Of a stretch of DNA of 64,000 bases, positions 8,702 to 17,872 are shown piece after piece (within the stretch, counting starts at the first letter, position 1; the number at the start of each line of letters is the position of its first letter). The DNA lies in the NCBI GenBank assembly GCA_041394145.1, contig JAWKIW010000001.1:62001-126000 (forward strand), read 5' to 3'. The notes beneath the pieces were generated by a model. The model searched no databases, was not told where the DNA came from, and saw only the letters and a list, made by a program, of their open reading frames with translations. This DNA is from JAWKIW01 sp041394145 (GTDB lineage Bacteria; Actinomycetota; Acidimicrobiia; Acidimicrobiales; Acidimicrobilacustridaceae). A program made the position numbers and the translations under genes.

Positions 8702-10245
8702 ATGGCCGACGACCACACCCCCACCCCGGTCCCCGAACCCGGGCCCGCCGCCCCCACCGCCCCGATCCCCATCGCCGGCGACGCAGGGGCGGTCGGCGCC
8801 CGCCTGGCCAACCCCGCCGTCGAGGTCCCGGACGCGGTGGTCGAGCGGCTGCGCTCGACCGGCGCCGCCGTGACCACCGACGCCGCCGAGCGGGCCGAGG
8901 CCAGCCGCGACTGGTGGCCGCTGGCCATGACCTGGGCCGTCGACGGCGAGGTCCCCGCGCTCGGCGGTGCGGTCGTGCGACCCGACGACCGGTTCCAGGT
9001 GCCCGACATCCTGCGCATCTGCAACGAGGCGACCATCCCGGTCACCGCCGCCGCCGGCCGCAGCGGCGTGTGCGGCGCCTCGGTCCCGCTGTACGGCGGG
9101 GTCGTGCTCGACCTGTGCGACCTCGCCGGCATCGTCACCGTCGACGACACCTCGCTCGTGCTCGACGTGCTGCCCGGCACCTTCGGCGACGTCCTCGAGC
9201 ACGAGCTGCGCAACACCTACAACGTCACCCTCGGCCACTGGCCGCAGTCGATCAACCTGTCCACCGTCGGGGGCTGGCTCGCCTGCCGCGGCGCCGGCCA
9301 GCTGTCCACCCGCTACGGCAAGATCGAGGACATGGTGGTCGGCCTCGACGTGGCCCTGGCCGACGGCACCACGCTGCGCACCGGCGGCAACGCCCGCCAG
9401 GCCGTCGGCCCCGACCTCAACCAGCTGTTCGTGGGCTCGGAGGGCACCCTCGGCATCATCACCGGCGCCCGGCTGCGCCTGCACCCGGCGCCCGTCCACG
9501 AGGCCCGTGGCGCCTGGGGGTTCCCGTCGTTCGAGGGGGCCTCGACGCCTGCCGCCGCGTGCTGCGCCGGGGCGCCACCCCGGCGGTGCTGCGCCTGTAC
9601 GACGAGGTGGAGTCGCAGCGGAACTTCGGCACCAGCGACGTCCACGTGCTGCTGGTGCTCGACGAGGGCGACCCCGGGCTCGTCACCGCCACCATGGCCA
9701 TGGTCCACGAGGAGTGCCGGGCGGGGCTGCTGCTCGACCCGGGCCTCGTCGAGCAGTGGATGGGCCACCGCAACGACGTGGCCGCCCTCGAGAAGCTGAT
9801 CAGCGGCGGCCTGGTCGTCGACACGATGGAGATCACCGGGCCGTGGGCGACGCTGCCCGAGATCTACCGGTCGGCGGTGGGCGCCATCAGGGGCGTCGAC
9901 GGCACGCTGGCGGCCTCGGCGCACCAGTCCCACGCCTACCCCGACGGTGCCTGCCTCTACTTCACGTTCGCCGGCAAGGTCGAGCCCGACGACAAGGACC
10001 GCTACTACCGGGCCGTCTGGGACGCCGGCACCGCCGCCGTGCTCGCCCACGGCGGTGCCCTGAGCCACCACCACGGGGTCGGGGTCAACCGGGCCCGGTT
10101 CGTGCGCGAGGCCCTCGGCGCCGGGCTCGACGTGCTCGCCGGCCTCAAGCAGGCCCTCGACCCCAAGGGGATCCTGAACCCCGGCAAGCTCGGCCTGCCC
10201 AGCCCCTTCGGGCCGAACCCGTTCGCCGAGGCACGGTGGCCGTGA
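8702..10245 (+). CDS. FAD-linked oxidase, alkylglycerone-phosphate synthase-like (one frameshift)
   Basis: A VAO/GlcD-type FAD enzyme of about 514 residues once one base is restored. The FAD-binding part has TAAAGRSGVCGASVPL, the INLSTVGGWLACRGAGQLSTRYGK block and GSEGTLGIIT. The C-terminal part has ALSHHHGVGVNRARF and LDPKGILNPGKLG, the His-rich loop and closing motif of alkyl-DHAP synthases, which exchange the acyl group of acyl-DHAP for a fatty alcohol to make ether lipids. The frame changes in a run of five G at 9535-9539; adding one G restores continuity (FEGGLDACRRV), so this is probably a sequence error. It sits between glpD and a glycerol-kinase-like gene. A glycolate- or lactate-oxidase role is the alternative. 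Confidence 0.75.
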
Positions 10246-10658
10246 CCGCGGTGCGCTGGTCGGCCGTCGGGCAGGGCATGGTGGTCGCCGCCGTCGTGGC
10301 GGTCCCCGCGGGCATCGTGGCACAGCTGCTGCCGACCGGGACGGGCTGGGCCTTCGTGCTGTTCCTGGTCATCGTCGGGGCCCTGGTGGCCGGCGGCTAC
10401 GTCGCCGGCCGAGCCGGGCCCGAGCTGGCCCTCACCCACGGGGCGCTCGCCGGCGCCGCGACCTACCTGGCCATCCAGGCCGTCGGCGTGGTCGCCCGGC
10501 TCGCCCGGGGCGACACGGTGAGCTGGGCGTCGATCCCGTTCATCGCCATGCTCTCGACGGGGTGCGGCATCCTCGGCGGCTTCCTCGCCGACCAGGCGGC
10601 GCGCCGATCCTCGATGCCCGCACCCGACACCCACGCCACCGAGGAGGGCGACTCGTGA
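10242..10658 (+). CDS. small four-helix membrane protein
   Basis: 138 residues with four hydrophobic segments (about 12-30, 36-56, 64-86 and 98-116) and a short polar tail. No family was recognised; the pattern resembles small TIGR04086/DUF-type actinobacterial membrane proteins. The GTG at 10242 overlaps the TGA of the preceding oxidase in a GTGA quartet, implying translational coupling and a shared function or at least shared expression. It precedes the FGGY kinase by 37 nt. Confidence 0.7.
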   Translation: MTAVRWSAVGQGMVVAAVVAVPAGIVAQLLPTGTGWAFVLFLVIVGALVAGGYVAGRAGPELALTHGALAGAATYLAIQAVGVVARLARGDTVSWASIPFIAMLSTGCGILGGFLADQAARRSSMPAPDTHATEEGDS

Positions 10659-10695
10659 GGATCCTGCAGACGTCCGGCCCGAGGGTGAGGACCCC

Positions 10696-12138
10696 ATGAG
10701 CATCCTGGTCATCGACGTGGGCACCAGCGGCCTGCGGGCCGCGCTGGTCGACGGCGACGCGAACGTGGTCGTCGACCGGTACCGCGAGGTGCTGCCCGAC
10801 TCCCCCGCCCCCGGCCTCGTCGAGTTCGACGCCACGGTGCTGGCGGCCACCGCGCTCGAGGTCGCCCGTGAGGTGGTGGAGGTGGCCGGCACGGTCGAGG
10901 CGATCGGCATCGCCAACCAGCGGGCCTCCACGGTGGTGTGGGACCGCACCACGGGCGAACCGGTCGGGCCGGCCCTGGGCTGGCAGGACCTGCGCACCGT
11001 CGGCGAGTGCCTGGTGCTGCAGGGCGAGGGGCTGCGGCTGGCCCCGAACCTCTCCGCGACCAAGCTCGCCTGGCTGCTCGACCAGCACGACCCCGAGCGC
11101 GACCGCGACCTGTGCTTCGGCACCGTCGACAGCTGGCTGATCTGGGCGCTCACCGAGGGCCGGACCCACGTCACCGACATGTCCAACGCCGGCGTGACCG
11201 GCATGGTCGATCCCGCCGCCGGCGCCTGGGACAGCCGGACCCTCGACGTCCTGCGGGTGCCGATGGGCATGCTGCCCGCCCTCGTCGACTCGACCGGCCC
11301 GGTGGGCGAGGCGTCGGCCCTACCCGGCGCGCCACCGATCTGCGGGCTGGCCGGCGACCAGCAGGCCTCGCTGATCGGCCAGGGCTGCGTGGCACCGGGA
11401 CCGGCCAAGATCACCTTCGGCACCGGCGGCATGCTCGACCTCGTCGTCGGCGAGCAGCGGCCGTCGTTCGCCACCCGGGGCGAGGGCGGGACGTTCCCGA
11501 TCATCTGCTGGCGGCGCGGTGCCCAGACCGTCTGGGGCCTCGAGGGCATCATGCTGTCGGCCGGCACCAACGTGGAGTGGCTGCGCGACGACCTCGGGCT
11601 GATCGACTCGGCGGAGGGATCCCACGAGGTGGCCCAGCAGTGCGAGGCCACCGACGGCGTCGTCTACGTCCCGGCGCTGCTCGGCCTCGGCACGCCGGTG
11701 TGGGACTACGGCGCCCGAGGGACGCTGCTCGGGCTCACCCGGGGCGCCGGGCGCCCGCAGGTGGTGCGGGCGGTGCTCGAGGGCGTCGCCCAGCGGGGCG
11801 TCGACCTGGTCGAGGCCGCCGAGACCGACGCCGGCACAGCCATCCCGTCGCTGCGCATCGACGGCGGCATGAGCCGCAACCCGACCTTCGTGCAGGCCCT
11901 CGCCGACGCCGCCCAGCGCCCGGTGGAGGTCTCGCCCGTCACCGAGGCCACCACGCTGGGGGCCGCCTTCCTCGCCGGGCTGGCCATCGGCACCTGGGGG
12001 GGCTGGGCCGACATCGCCGCCACCTGGTCGCCCACCACGATCGTCGAGCCGGGGGCGCCGCTCGACCGCGAGCGCTGGATCGACGCCCGCGACCGGGCCA
12101 CCCGCTGGTTCCCCGACCTGTCGGGCCTCGACTTCTGA
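10696..12138 (+). CDS. FGGY-family carbohydrate kinase, glycerol kinase-like
   Basis: A 480-residue FGGY kinase: N-terminal phosphate-binding loop VIDVGTSGLRAALVD (6-20), IGIANQRASTVVWDRTTGEP near 75, GLAGDQQASLIGQGC near 220, FGTGGMLDL, and the C-terminal signature IDGGMSRNPTFVQALAD with LGAAFLAGLAIG. The length is a little below the approximately 500 of GlpK. Presence next to glpD and the AGPS-like gene favours glycerol (ATP to glycerol-3-phosphate), but the residues defining glycerol specificity are only partly matched, so another polyol or sugar is possible. A purine-rich GAGGGTGAGGA precedes the ATG. Confidence 0.8.
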   Translation: MSILVIDVGTSGLRAALVDGDANVVVDRYREVLPDSPAPGLVEFDATVLAATALEVAREVVEVAGTVEAIGIANQRASTVVWDRTTGEPVGPALGWQDLRTVGECLVLQGEGLRLAPNLSATKLAWLLDQHDPERDRDLCFGTVDSWLIWALTEGRTHVTDMSNAGVTGMVDPAAGAWDSRTLDVLRVPMGMLPALVDSTGPVGEASALPGAPPICGLAGDQQASLIGQGCVAPGPAKITFGTGGMLDLVVGEQRPSFATRGEGGTFPIICWRRGAQTVWGLEGIMLSAGTNVEWLRDDLGLIDSAEGSHEVAQQCEATDGVVYVPALLGLGTPVWDYGARGTLLGLTRGAGRPQVVRAVLEGVAQRGVDLVEAAETDAGTAIPSLRIDGGMSRNPTFVQALADAAQRPVEVSPVTEATTLGAAFLAGLAIGTWGGWADIAATWSPTTIVEPGAPLDRERWIDARDRATRWFPDLSGLDF

Positions 12139-12269
12139 CGGATCCTGACGGACCCCGGCGCCGGCCGGGTGCCCTGGTCGCGCCGGTCGCGCCTGTCAGA
12201 ATCCCTCCGCCGCCGGCGACGGCCGGCACCCGCCCGCCCCGGGACGCCCCGCGACCCTCGAGGAGCACG

Positions 12270-12734
12270 ATGACCGCTGCCCGCTACCGGCCCGCCGTGC
12301 GCACGTCGGGCGCGCTGGCGCTGCTCGTGGCGGCGGTCCTGCTGGCGGCGTGCGGGCGCGAGGAGGTGCCCCCGGGCGGACCACCCGAGACGCGGGCGCC
12401 GGGCTCCTCGACGCCCGACACCCACGGCGGTCCGGCCACCACCGCCGTCACCGGCACCACCACCCGCGGCACCTCGATCCCGGTCGCGCCCGGCCAGGTC
12501 GTGATCCAGGACTACGACTTCACACCCCGCGACATCGAGGTGGCGGTCGGCGGCACGGTGACGTGGGTCAACCAGGACCAGTTCAACCACTACCTGGTCA
12601 CCACCGACCGCCAGATCGACTCGGGGCTGCTGACGCCGGGGGCCACCTACGCCAAGACGTTCACCGCCCCGGGCACCTACGACTACTTCTGCGACATCCA
12701 CAACTACGAGAAGGGCACGGTGACGGTGCGGTGA
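12270..12734 (+). CDS. secreted cupredoxin lipoprotein (atypical axial ligand)
   Basis: 154 residues: a signal peptide with lipobox LLAAC (Cys28), a Thr/Pro/Gly linker to about 75, then a plastocyanin-like beta-sandwich. Copper ligands visible are His107, Cys141 and His144. The fourth, normally Met four residues after the second His, is Lys148 (CDIHNYEKG), so the site cannot be a standard type 1 centre. It is expected on the outer face of the membrane. Its relative at 14745 keeps the Met. AGGAG lies 5 nt before the ATG at 12270. Confidence 0.85.
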   Translation: MTAARYRPAVRTSGALALLVAAVLLAACGREEVPPGGPPETRAPGSSTPDTHGGPATTAVTGTTTRGTSIPVAPGQVVIQDYDFTPRDIEVAVGGTVTWVNQDQFNHYLVTTDRQIDSGLLTPGATYAKTFTAPGTYDYFCDIHNYEKGTVTVR

Positions 12735-12885
12735 CGCCCGGGCGCCCCGGCCCGGGGCTGCTCGCCCACGCCCACCCCGTGGTTGGCCCCGGGGGGTCGC
12801 GGGGCGTCAGAATGCCGGGGGCCTGCGGGTTCCCGGGCGCGGCCTGACGCCGATCGCCCGTCGACAGGAAGGACCGGACGCACCC

Positions 12886-13632
12886 ATGGACGACAAGGCG
12901 CTGCGCCGCATGGCGAGCCACGTGGACGACGTGCACCGCGAGGCCATGCGCACCATCGAGGACGACCTGGGCGAGGCGCACTTCGGCACCGCCGATCCGG
13001 CGCTGGTCGCCTCCCGCCGCTCCTTCCTGCGCCGGGCCTCCACCGCGGGCGCCGTGATCGCCATCGGCGGGGCCACGATCCCGGTCGCCTCGATGGTGCC
13101 GGCGGCCGCCCAGGAGGCGGCGACGGCGCCGACGCTCAACGACTCCGACACCCAGCTGGTGCGCTTCGCCCAGTCGGTCGAGCTCGCCGCGGTGGCCGCC
13201 TACGAGGCGGCGGTCGGGACCCGGCTGCTCGACAGCGCCCAGGTCGAGCTGGCGAGCCTGTTCGGCCGCCACCACCAGGAGCACGCCGACGCCCTCGGCA
13301 AGGTGCTGCCCACCAAGGAGGTCGTCACCGCGCCGAACCAGAAGCTGCTCGACGCCGTCGCCCCCCAGATCACCGCCGCCCAGAACGCCAACGCCGTGCT
13401 GCAGGTGGCCTACAACCTGGAGGCCGGCGCCGCCGCCACCTACCAGTTCGCCATGACCAGCCTGATCAACCAGACCGTCGCCGGTGCCGCCGGCAGCATC
13501 GAGCCGGTCGAGGCGCAGCACTCGGTCGTGCTCGGCCAGCTGCTGAACGTCAACCAGAGCGAGTACCTCCCGCCCTTCCAGTCCCAGACGGGGGCCTTCT
13601 CGCCGCAGACCTACGCCCTGCCCACCAGCTGA
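12886..13632 (+). CDS. Tat-exported ferritin-like domain protein
   Basis: 248 residues. The twin-arginine motif SRRSFLRRAS (43-52) sits unusually far from the N-terminus, after about 40 charged residues, and is followed by a hydrophobic stretch ending AAAQ. The mature part is a four-helix ferritin-like bundle with candidate metal ligands Glu99, Glu107, His129/130, Glu132, His133, Glu179, Glu206 and His212. Tat export suggests that folding or cofactor insertion precedes secretion. The substrate is unknown. An AGGAAGGA stretch lies upstream of the ATG. It is followed 22 nt later by a paralogue. Confidence 0.82.
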   Translation: MDDKALRRMASHVDDVHREAMRTIEDDLGEAHFGTADPALVASRRSFLRRASTAGAVIAIGGATIPVASMVPAAAQEAATAPTLNDSDTQLVRFAQSVELAAVAAYEAAVGTRLLDSAQVELASLFGRHHQEHADALGKVLPTKEVVTAPNQKLLDAVAPQITAAQNANAVLQVAYNLEAGAAATYQFAMTSLINQTVAGAAGSIEPVEAQHSVVLGQLLNVNQSEYLPPFQSQTGAFSPQTYALPTS

Positions 13633-13654
13633 GCGGCCCGAGGATCGACACGAG

Positions 13655-14608
13655 ATGAGTGATCGCATGAGCAACGACGAGATCCGCCGCCAGCTGCGCG
13701 AGGCCGAGCAGGCCCAGGCCGAGGCGCTCCCCCGGTGGCGGGAGGCGCTGCGGCGCACCTTCGACGGCGGCGCCGACGCGCCCGCCGCGGCCAAGGCCGA
13801 GCTGGTCGGCGTGCCCAGCCGGCGCCGGCTGCTGACCCTGGGCGGCAGCTCCGTGCTCGGCGCCGCCGTGCTGGCCGCCTGCACCAAGACGGGCGAGCCC
13901 AAGGAGCAGCTGGCCCAGACCGGGACCACGCCGACCACCAAGAAGGCCGACGAGACCGCCGGGCGGGGCAGCTTCACCGACGACCTCACCCTGCTGCGCA
14001 GCGCCCAGTCGATCGAGGTGCTGGCCATCGACGTCTACCAGAAGGCCATCGACTCGGGGCTGCTCACCACGGCGGCGATCGCCGACGCGGCCAAGCTGTT
14101 CCAGTCCCAGCACCGCGACCACGCCGGTCTGCTGGACCGCACGACCCGGGACCTCGGCGGCCAGCCCTACACCCAGCCCAACCCGGTGCTCGCCGACTCC
14201 ATCAAGGCGAAGGTCGACGCCCTCCAGACCGAGAACGACGTGGTGGCCCTGGCGCTGAGCCTCGAGAACGTGGCCTCGGAGAGCTACACCTACGCCTCGG
14301 GCTGGCTGACCACCGAGGACCTGCGGGCCGCCATCACCTCGATCGGTGCCGTGGAGGCCCGTCACGTGACCGTGCTCATCGGCGCCGAGTCCCCCGGCCA
14401 GCCCACGCTGCAGGTGCCGTTCGCCTTCATCAAGACCGCCGACGCCGTGAAGCTCAAGGGCGACGCCGCCAACGCCGTCGGCAGCGGCCCGGTGCCGGCC
14501 AACCAGCCGGCCACGACCACCACCACGGGCAAGACCACCACGACGAAGGCCGGCGGCACCGGCACCACCACGGCTGGCGGCACCGGCACCACCACCGCGT
14601 CGAAGTAG
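13655..14608 (+). CDS. Tat lipoprotein with ferritin-like domain
   Basis: 317 residues. A charged N-terminal arm is followed by twin-arginine SRRRLLTLGG (55-64) and a lipobox ending LAAC (Cys76). The ferritin-like region resembles its neighbour (SAQSIEVLAIDVYQKAID, FQSQHRDHAGLL, ALSLENVASESYTYA, IGAVEARHVTVL). The C-terminal 35 residues are Thr/Gly/Lys repeats (TTTTGKTTTTKAGGTGTTT), probably a surface or wall spacer. With the upstream paralogue it likely forms a surface metal-binding pair; whether it oxidises iron is inference. Confidence 0.82.
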   Translation: MSDRMSNDEIRRQLREAEQAQAEALPRWREALRRTFDGGADAPAAAKAELVGVPSRRRLLTLGGSSVLGAAVLAACTKTGEPKEQLAQTGTTPTTKKADETAGRGSFTDDLTLLRSAQSIEVLAIDVYQKAIDSGLLTTAAIADAAKLFQSQHRDHAGLLDRTTRDLGGQPYTQPNPVLADSIKAKVDALQTENDVVALALSLENVASESYTYASGWLTTEDLRAAITSIGAVEARHVTVLIGAESPGQPTLQVPFAFIKTADAVKLKGDAANAVGSGPVPANQPATTTTTGKTTTTKAGGTGTTTAGGTGTTTASK

Positions 14609-14744
14609 CCGCGTTCCCCGTGGTGTGCGCCGGCGCGCGGCCACACCCCTGACGGCGCCCGGAACCGCCGCGACCGCCGCAGCTCGTGTGCGAGACTGCA
14701 CGGCGAGTGGTCCGGCTCGGCGACCGCCGACGAAGAGGGGGACG

Positions 14745-15176
14745 ATGAACCTGCACGCTGCTGCCCGACGGGCCCTGCCGGCGGCGATGCTCGCCGGCGC
14801 CGCCGCGGTCGGCGTCCTCGCCTGCTCGACGTCCTCGGACACCGCCTCGTCGGGCGACCAGGCCCAGACCTCCACCACCTCCACGTCGGCGGCGCCGGTC
14901 AACCAGGGCGCCACCGTGGTGGCCAAGGAGTTCGCCTTCGATCCCACGCCCGAGCAGATCAAGGCCGGCCAGACCGTGACCTGGAAGAACGAGGGCAACT
15001 CCACCCACCAGGTGGGTGCGGTGGTCGACCCCGCCACCGGGCAGCGCCTCTTCTCGTCCGAGCCGCTCCGGCCGGGCGACAGCTACGTGTTCTCGTTCGC
15101 CCAGCCCGGGACCTACAACTACATCTGCGTCATCCACCCCGATCGGATGCAGGCCCAGGTGGTCGTCGCGCCCTAG
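14745..15176 (+). CDS. secreted blue-copper (cupredoxin) lipoprotein
   Basis: 143 residues: lipobox GVLAC (Cys27), a short Ser/Thr linker, then a plastocyanin/azurin-like domain with the full type 1 copper set His88, Cys128, His131 and Met135 (CVIHPDRM). It should carry one electron at the cell surface. It closes a four-gene group (cupredoxin, ferritin-like, ferritin-like, cupredoxin), all on the plus strand. The ATG at 14745 follows a purine-rich GAAGAGGGGG. Confidence 0.88.
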   Translation: MNLHAAARRALPAAMLAGAAAVGVLACSTSSDTASSGDQAQTSTTSTSAAPVNQGATVVAKEFAFDPTPEQIKAGQTVTWKNEGNSTHQVGAVVDPATGQRLFSSEPLRPGDSYVFSFAQPGTYNYICVIHPDRMQAQVVVAP

Positions 15177-15247
15177 AGCGGCCCGGGTGGGGTCGGGGTG
15201 CCGTCGGGTCCGTCGCCGTCCCGCTTCCCGAACGGGGTGCGGCACCG

Positions 15248-15253
15248 TACACT
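15248..15253 (+). promoter_or_regulatory. -10 element of rnpB
   Basis: TACACT lies 13 nt upstream of the predicted 5' end of the RNase P RNA. A TTCCCG hexamer 17 nt further upstream (15225-15230) is a poor -35. Confidence 0.4.
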
Positions 15254-15266
15254 CGCCGTCGCGATG

Positions 15267-15664
<398 letters not shown>

Positions 15665-15770
15665 ATCGCACCCACGCTGACCTGCGGGACGGCCGAAACA
15701 CCGTCCTGAGCCAGGGCTCCATGCCCTGTGCACGTGTCAACGGCGTCACCGCGCCGGGGGCACCGCTTCG

Positions 15771-16082
15771 CTACGGCGCGTATTCGGCGTCCACGAGCAG
15801 GTCGACGAACTCGGGTGGGGCCTCGAAGACCTCGGCCATCGTCGCTCGGGCGGCGGTCAGCCGCTCCTCCCGGCTGGGGTCGGCCTCGCGGGCTCGGGCC
15901 TGCTCCTCGCTCTCGAAGAGGACGAGCATGTAGACCGCAGTCGGGTCGTTCTGGTCCCGCATGGCGACCGATCGGATGAGCCCCGAGCCAGGAGCCTCGG
16001 CAGCCTGGAACTGCTCCATCAGACCGGTCAGGGCATCGTCGTGCCCTTCCTTGAGTCGGGTCTTGATCAGCTGCGCCCACAT
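15771..16082 (-). CDS. ABM-like dimeric alpha/beta-barrel protein
   Basis: 103 residues with the antibiotic-biosynthesis-monooxygenase / Dabb-like pattern: an opening strand (MWAQLIKTRLKEG), a helix, a strand SGLIRSVAMRDQNDPTAVYMLVLFES, and a second helical segment before a final acidic strand. Such proteins form small dimeric barrels, often heme-degrading or monooxygenase-like, but no catalytic residue is identifiable here. Its function is unassigned. It stands alone between rnpB and the LanM-like gene. Confidence 0.7.
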   Translation of the reverse strand: MWAQLIKTRLKEGHDDALTGLMEQFQAAEAPGSGLIRSVAMRDQNDPTAVYMLVLFESEEQARAREADPSREERLTAARATMAEVFEAPPEFVDLLVDAEYAP

Positions 16083-16286
16083 GGTCGAACCCCCCGTTCG
16101 GCATCGCTCGTCGATGGCGGAACCGGACGCTACTCGGGCGGTGGCTCGGCTGCCGGGGGGTGCGTTCGCCGGGACAGGGTCGCGGTGACCACCTCGGCGG
16201 TGTCCGCGTCCGCATCGGCGAGCAAGGAGCGCGAGCCGGTTGCTGGACCCGTCGGCGCGGCCCGGGCGCCCGTGGTCGCCACGCCC

Positions 16287-16304
16287 GAGGGGGTGCTCCC
16301 CCTC
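16287..16304 (-). terminator. hairpin at the 3' end of the LanM-like gene
   Basis: GAGGGGG-TGCT-CCCCCTC forms a 7-bp stem with a 4-nt loop that overlaps the stop codon region of the dehydratase gene (stop at 16305-16303). The 16083-16286 stretch beyond it contains no gene that I can support. Confidence 0.5.
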
Positions 16305-17838
16305 AGGTCAGCTCGATGCGCAGGTGGGGCGCGGCGTCGCCCAGGTGGGCCGCGCCCACCAGCGCCCCCCGGATGGCGTCGCAGTGGTCGTCGAGCTGGG
16401 CGGGCGTCGCCTCGGCGACGAACCGGCGGGCCCGGGCCAGCGGGGTCATCGTGGGCAGCTCGCCGACGGCGGTGCCGTCGCAGCACAGCACCGTGTCGTC
16501 GGCCGGCATCGTGCACCGCGGGACGGCCAGCCGGGCCATGGCGTCGTGCTCGGCCGCCGCCAGCGCTGCCTGGACCTCGGCGGCCACCTCGGCGCCGGCC
16601 AGCGCGGGCGGTGGCTCGCCGACCAACCCGTCGAGCACGGCCCGCCGCCGATCGGCCGACGCCAGCGCCTCGGACTCGAGGCTGCGCTCGACGGTCTCCT
16701 GGTAGCGGTGCGAGGTGCGCAGCAGGACCCGGGGGGCGGCGTCGCCGAACACCTCGAGTGGGAGCCCGCGGTCCTGGACCAGGCGGTGCACCTCTCGGTA
16801 GCCGGCGACCAGCGCGTCGGCGTCACCAGCGGGATCGGCGGCGAACAGCGCCGCCACCGCGGGTCGGACCGCCCCGAACGGCGAGCGCAGCGGCCGGCGG
16901 CGCATGGCGTCGGTGCCCGGGTGGACCCAGCGGTCCGGACGCTCGTCGTGGAGCTCGGCCGCCAAACCGCAGCGGTCCGTCTCCAGCGCGGTCGGCAGCC
17001 AGCCCGAGGTCAGCGGCGTGCACACCAGCGCGCCGTCCGAGGCGCGCCGGGGGCGCAGCAGCACCTCGGCGTCGACGACCACCGGCCGGCCGTCGGCCAC
17101 CTGCACGTTGCCGGCGTGCACGTCACCGCCGCCGAGCAGGGTCACCAGGGCGAGCAGCATCCCGACCCGGCGCAGGTAGGCACGGCGGTCGTCGCCGACA
17201 CCGGTGGAGCGCACGTGGGTCATCCACCCGTAGCCGGCGCGGTCGAGGACGGTCGGGACCAAGAGCTCGTCGGACAGGCCGATCCGGTCGACCCAGCGCA
17301 GCAGCTCGGCGAAGCCGACGTCCATCTCGACCGGGCGAGCCTTGTACACCACGGCGTGTTCCGACCCGGTGGTCGGTGACCACAGCACGACGACGGACTC
17401 GGTCACGGCGACGGCGTCGCCGATCGGGAGCGTGGTCCCGAACGTCGGGGCGAGCGCAGGGGCGTCGGCGGCGAGGCGGTCGATGAGCGCCGTGGTCTGC
17501 GCGCACCACTGGTCGACCACGAGGTCGACGACGACGCCGAGCTCGGGGAGCGCGCCGACGAGCTCGCCCATGCCACCGCCGACGAGCCCGGCGACGAACG
17601 TCTCGTAGGCCTCGGTGCGCGACGGGTCGAGCACGGCACGTCCGGGGTGGTGCAGGAACCGCTCGACGAGCGCCGGAGCAGTCACCCACGACAGGTCCCG
17701 AGCCAAGCCGCCGACGAGCCCGGCCACTGCCCCGTCGGCGAGCACGGACGCCAGCTCGGGCCGGGCGAGGCGCACCGCCCGCTCGGCCCGCTCGAGCCAG
17801 GGGTCGAGCACCGGCCGGAACGGGATCCCTGCGGTCAC
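16303..17838 (-). CDS. stand-alone LanM-type (DUF4135) dehydratase-domain protein
   Basis: 511 residues matching the N-terminal kinase-like dehydratase half of class II lanthipeptide synthetases, without the LanC cyclase half. Visible signatures: VVYKAR (165-168, the usual YKPR), GGDVHAGN (237-244; Asp239, His241, Asn244), VVVDAE (253-258, Asp256), RVLLRTSHRY (370-379, the usual RxxxRxTxxY) and the region before the end, EHDAMARLAVPRCTMPADD. The family phosphorylates Ser/Thr in a precursor peptide and eliminates phosphate to dehydroamino acids. One deviation: the early GDxH motif reads GDAV (140-143). It starts at GTG 17838, 34 nt after a small peptide gene. No LanC, protease or ABC transporter is adjacent. 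A non-RiPP kinase-like role is possible. Confidence 0.75.
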   Translation of the reverse strand: MTAGIPFRPVLDPWLERAERAVRLARPELASVLADGAVAGLVGGLARDLSWVTAPALVERFLHHPGRAVLDPSRTEAYETFVAGLVGGGMGELVGALPELGVVVDLVVDQWCAQTTALIDRLAADAPALAPTFGTTLPIGDAVAVTESVVVLWSPTTGSEHAVVYKARPVEMDVGFAELLRWVDRIGLSDELLVPTVLDRAGYGWMTHVRSTGVGDDRRAYLRRVGMLLALVTLLGGGDVHAGNVQVADGRPVVVDAEVLLRPRRASDGALVCTPLTSGWLPTALETDRCGLAAELHDERPDRWVHPGTDAMRRRPLRSPFGAVRPAVAALFAADPAGDADALVAGYREVHRLVQDRGLPLEVFGDAAPRVLLRTSHRYQETVERSLESEALASADRRRAVLDGLVGEPPPALAGAEVAAEVQAALAAAEHDAMARLAVPRCTMPADDTVLCCDGTAVGELPTMTPLARARRFVAEATPAQLDDHCDAIRGALVGAAHLGDAAPHLRIELT

Positions 17839-17872
17839 CAGCCCGCGTCGTGTCGTCAGCGGCAGCCGGTCG

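Noticed and set aside
6680..9499. A 939-codon open frame on the minus strand
   Set aside because: It is antisense to glpD and the AGPS-like gene, has no domain, and arises from the GC-rich codon bias of the genes opposite.
8702..10245. True pseudogene call for the AGPS-like oxidase
   Set aside because: A single G missing from a five-G run restores the full conserved protein, so a sequence error is likelier.
12196..12203. TCAGAAT boxes (also near 12808 and 54995) as a shared regulatory motif
   Set aside because: Short, and may simply be -10-like sequence; not enough evidence to call a regulon.
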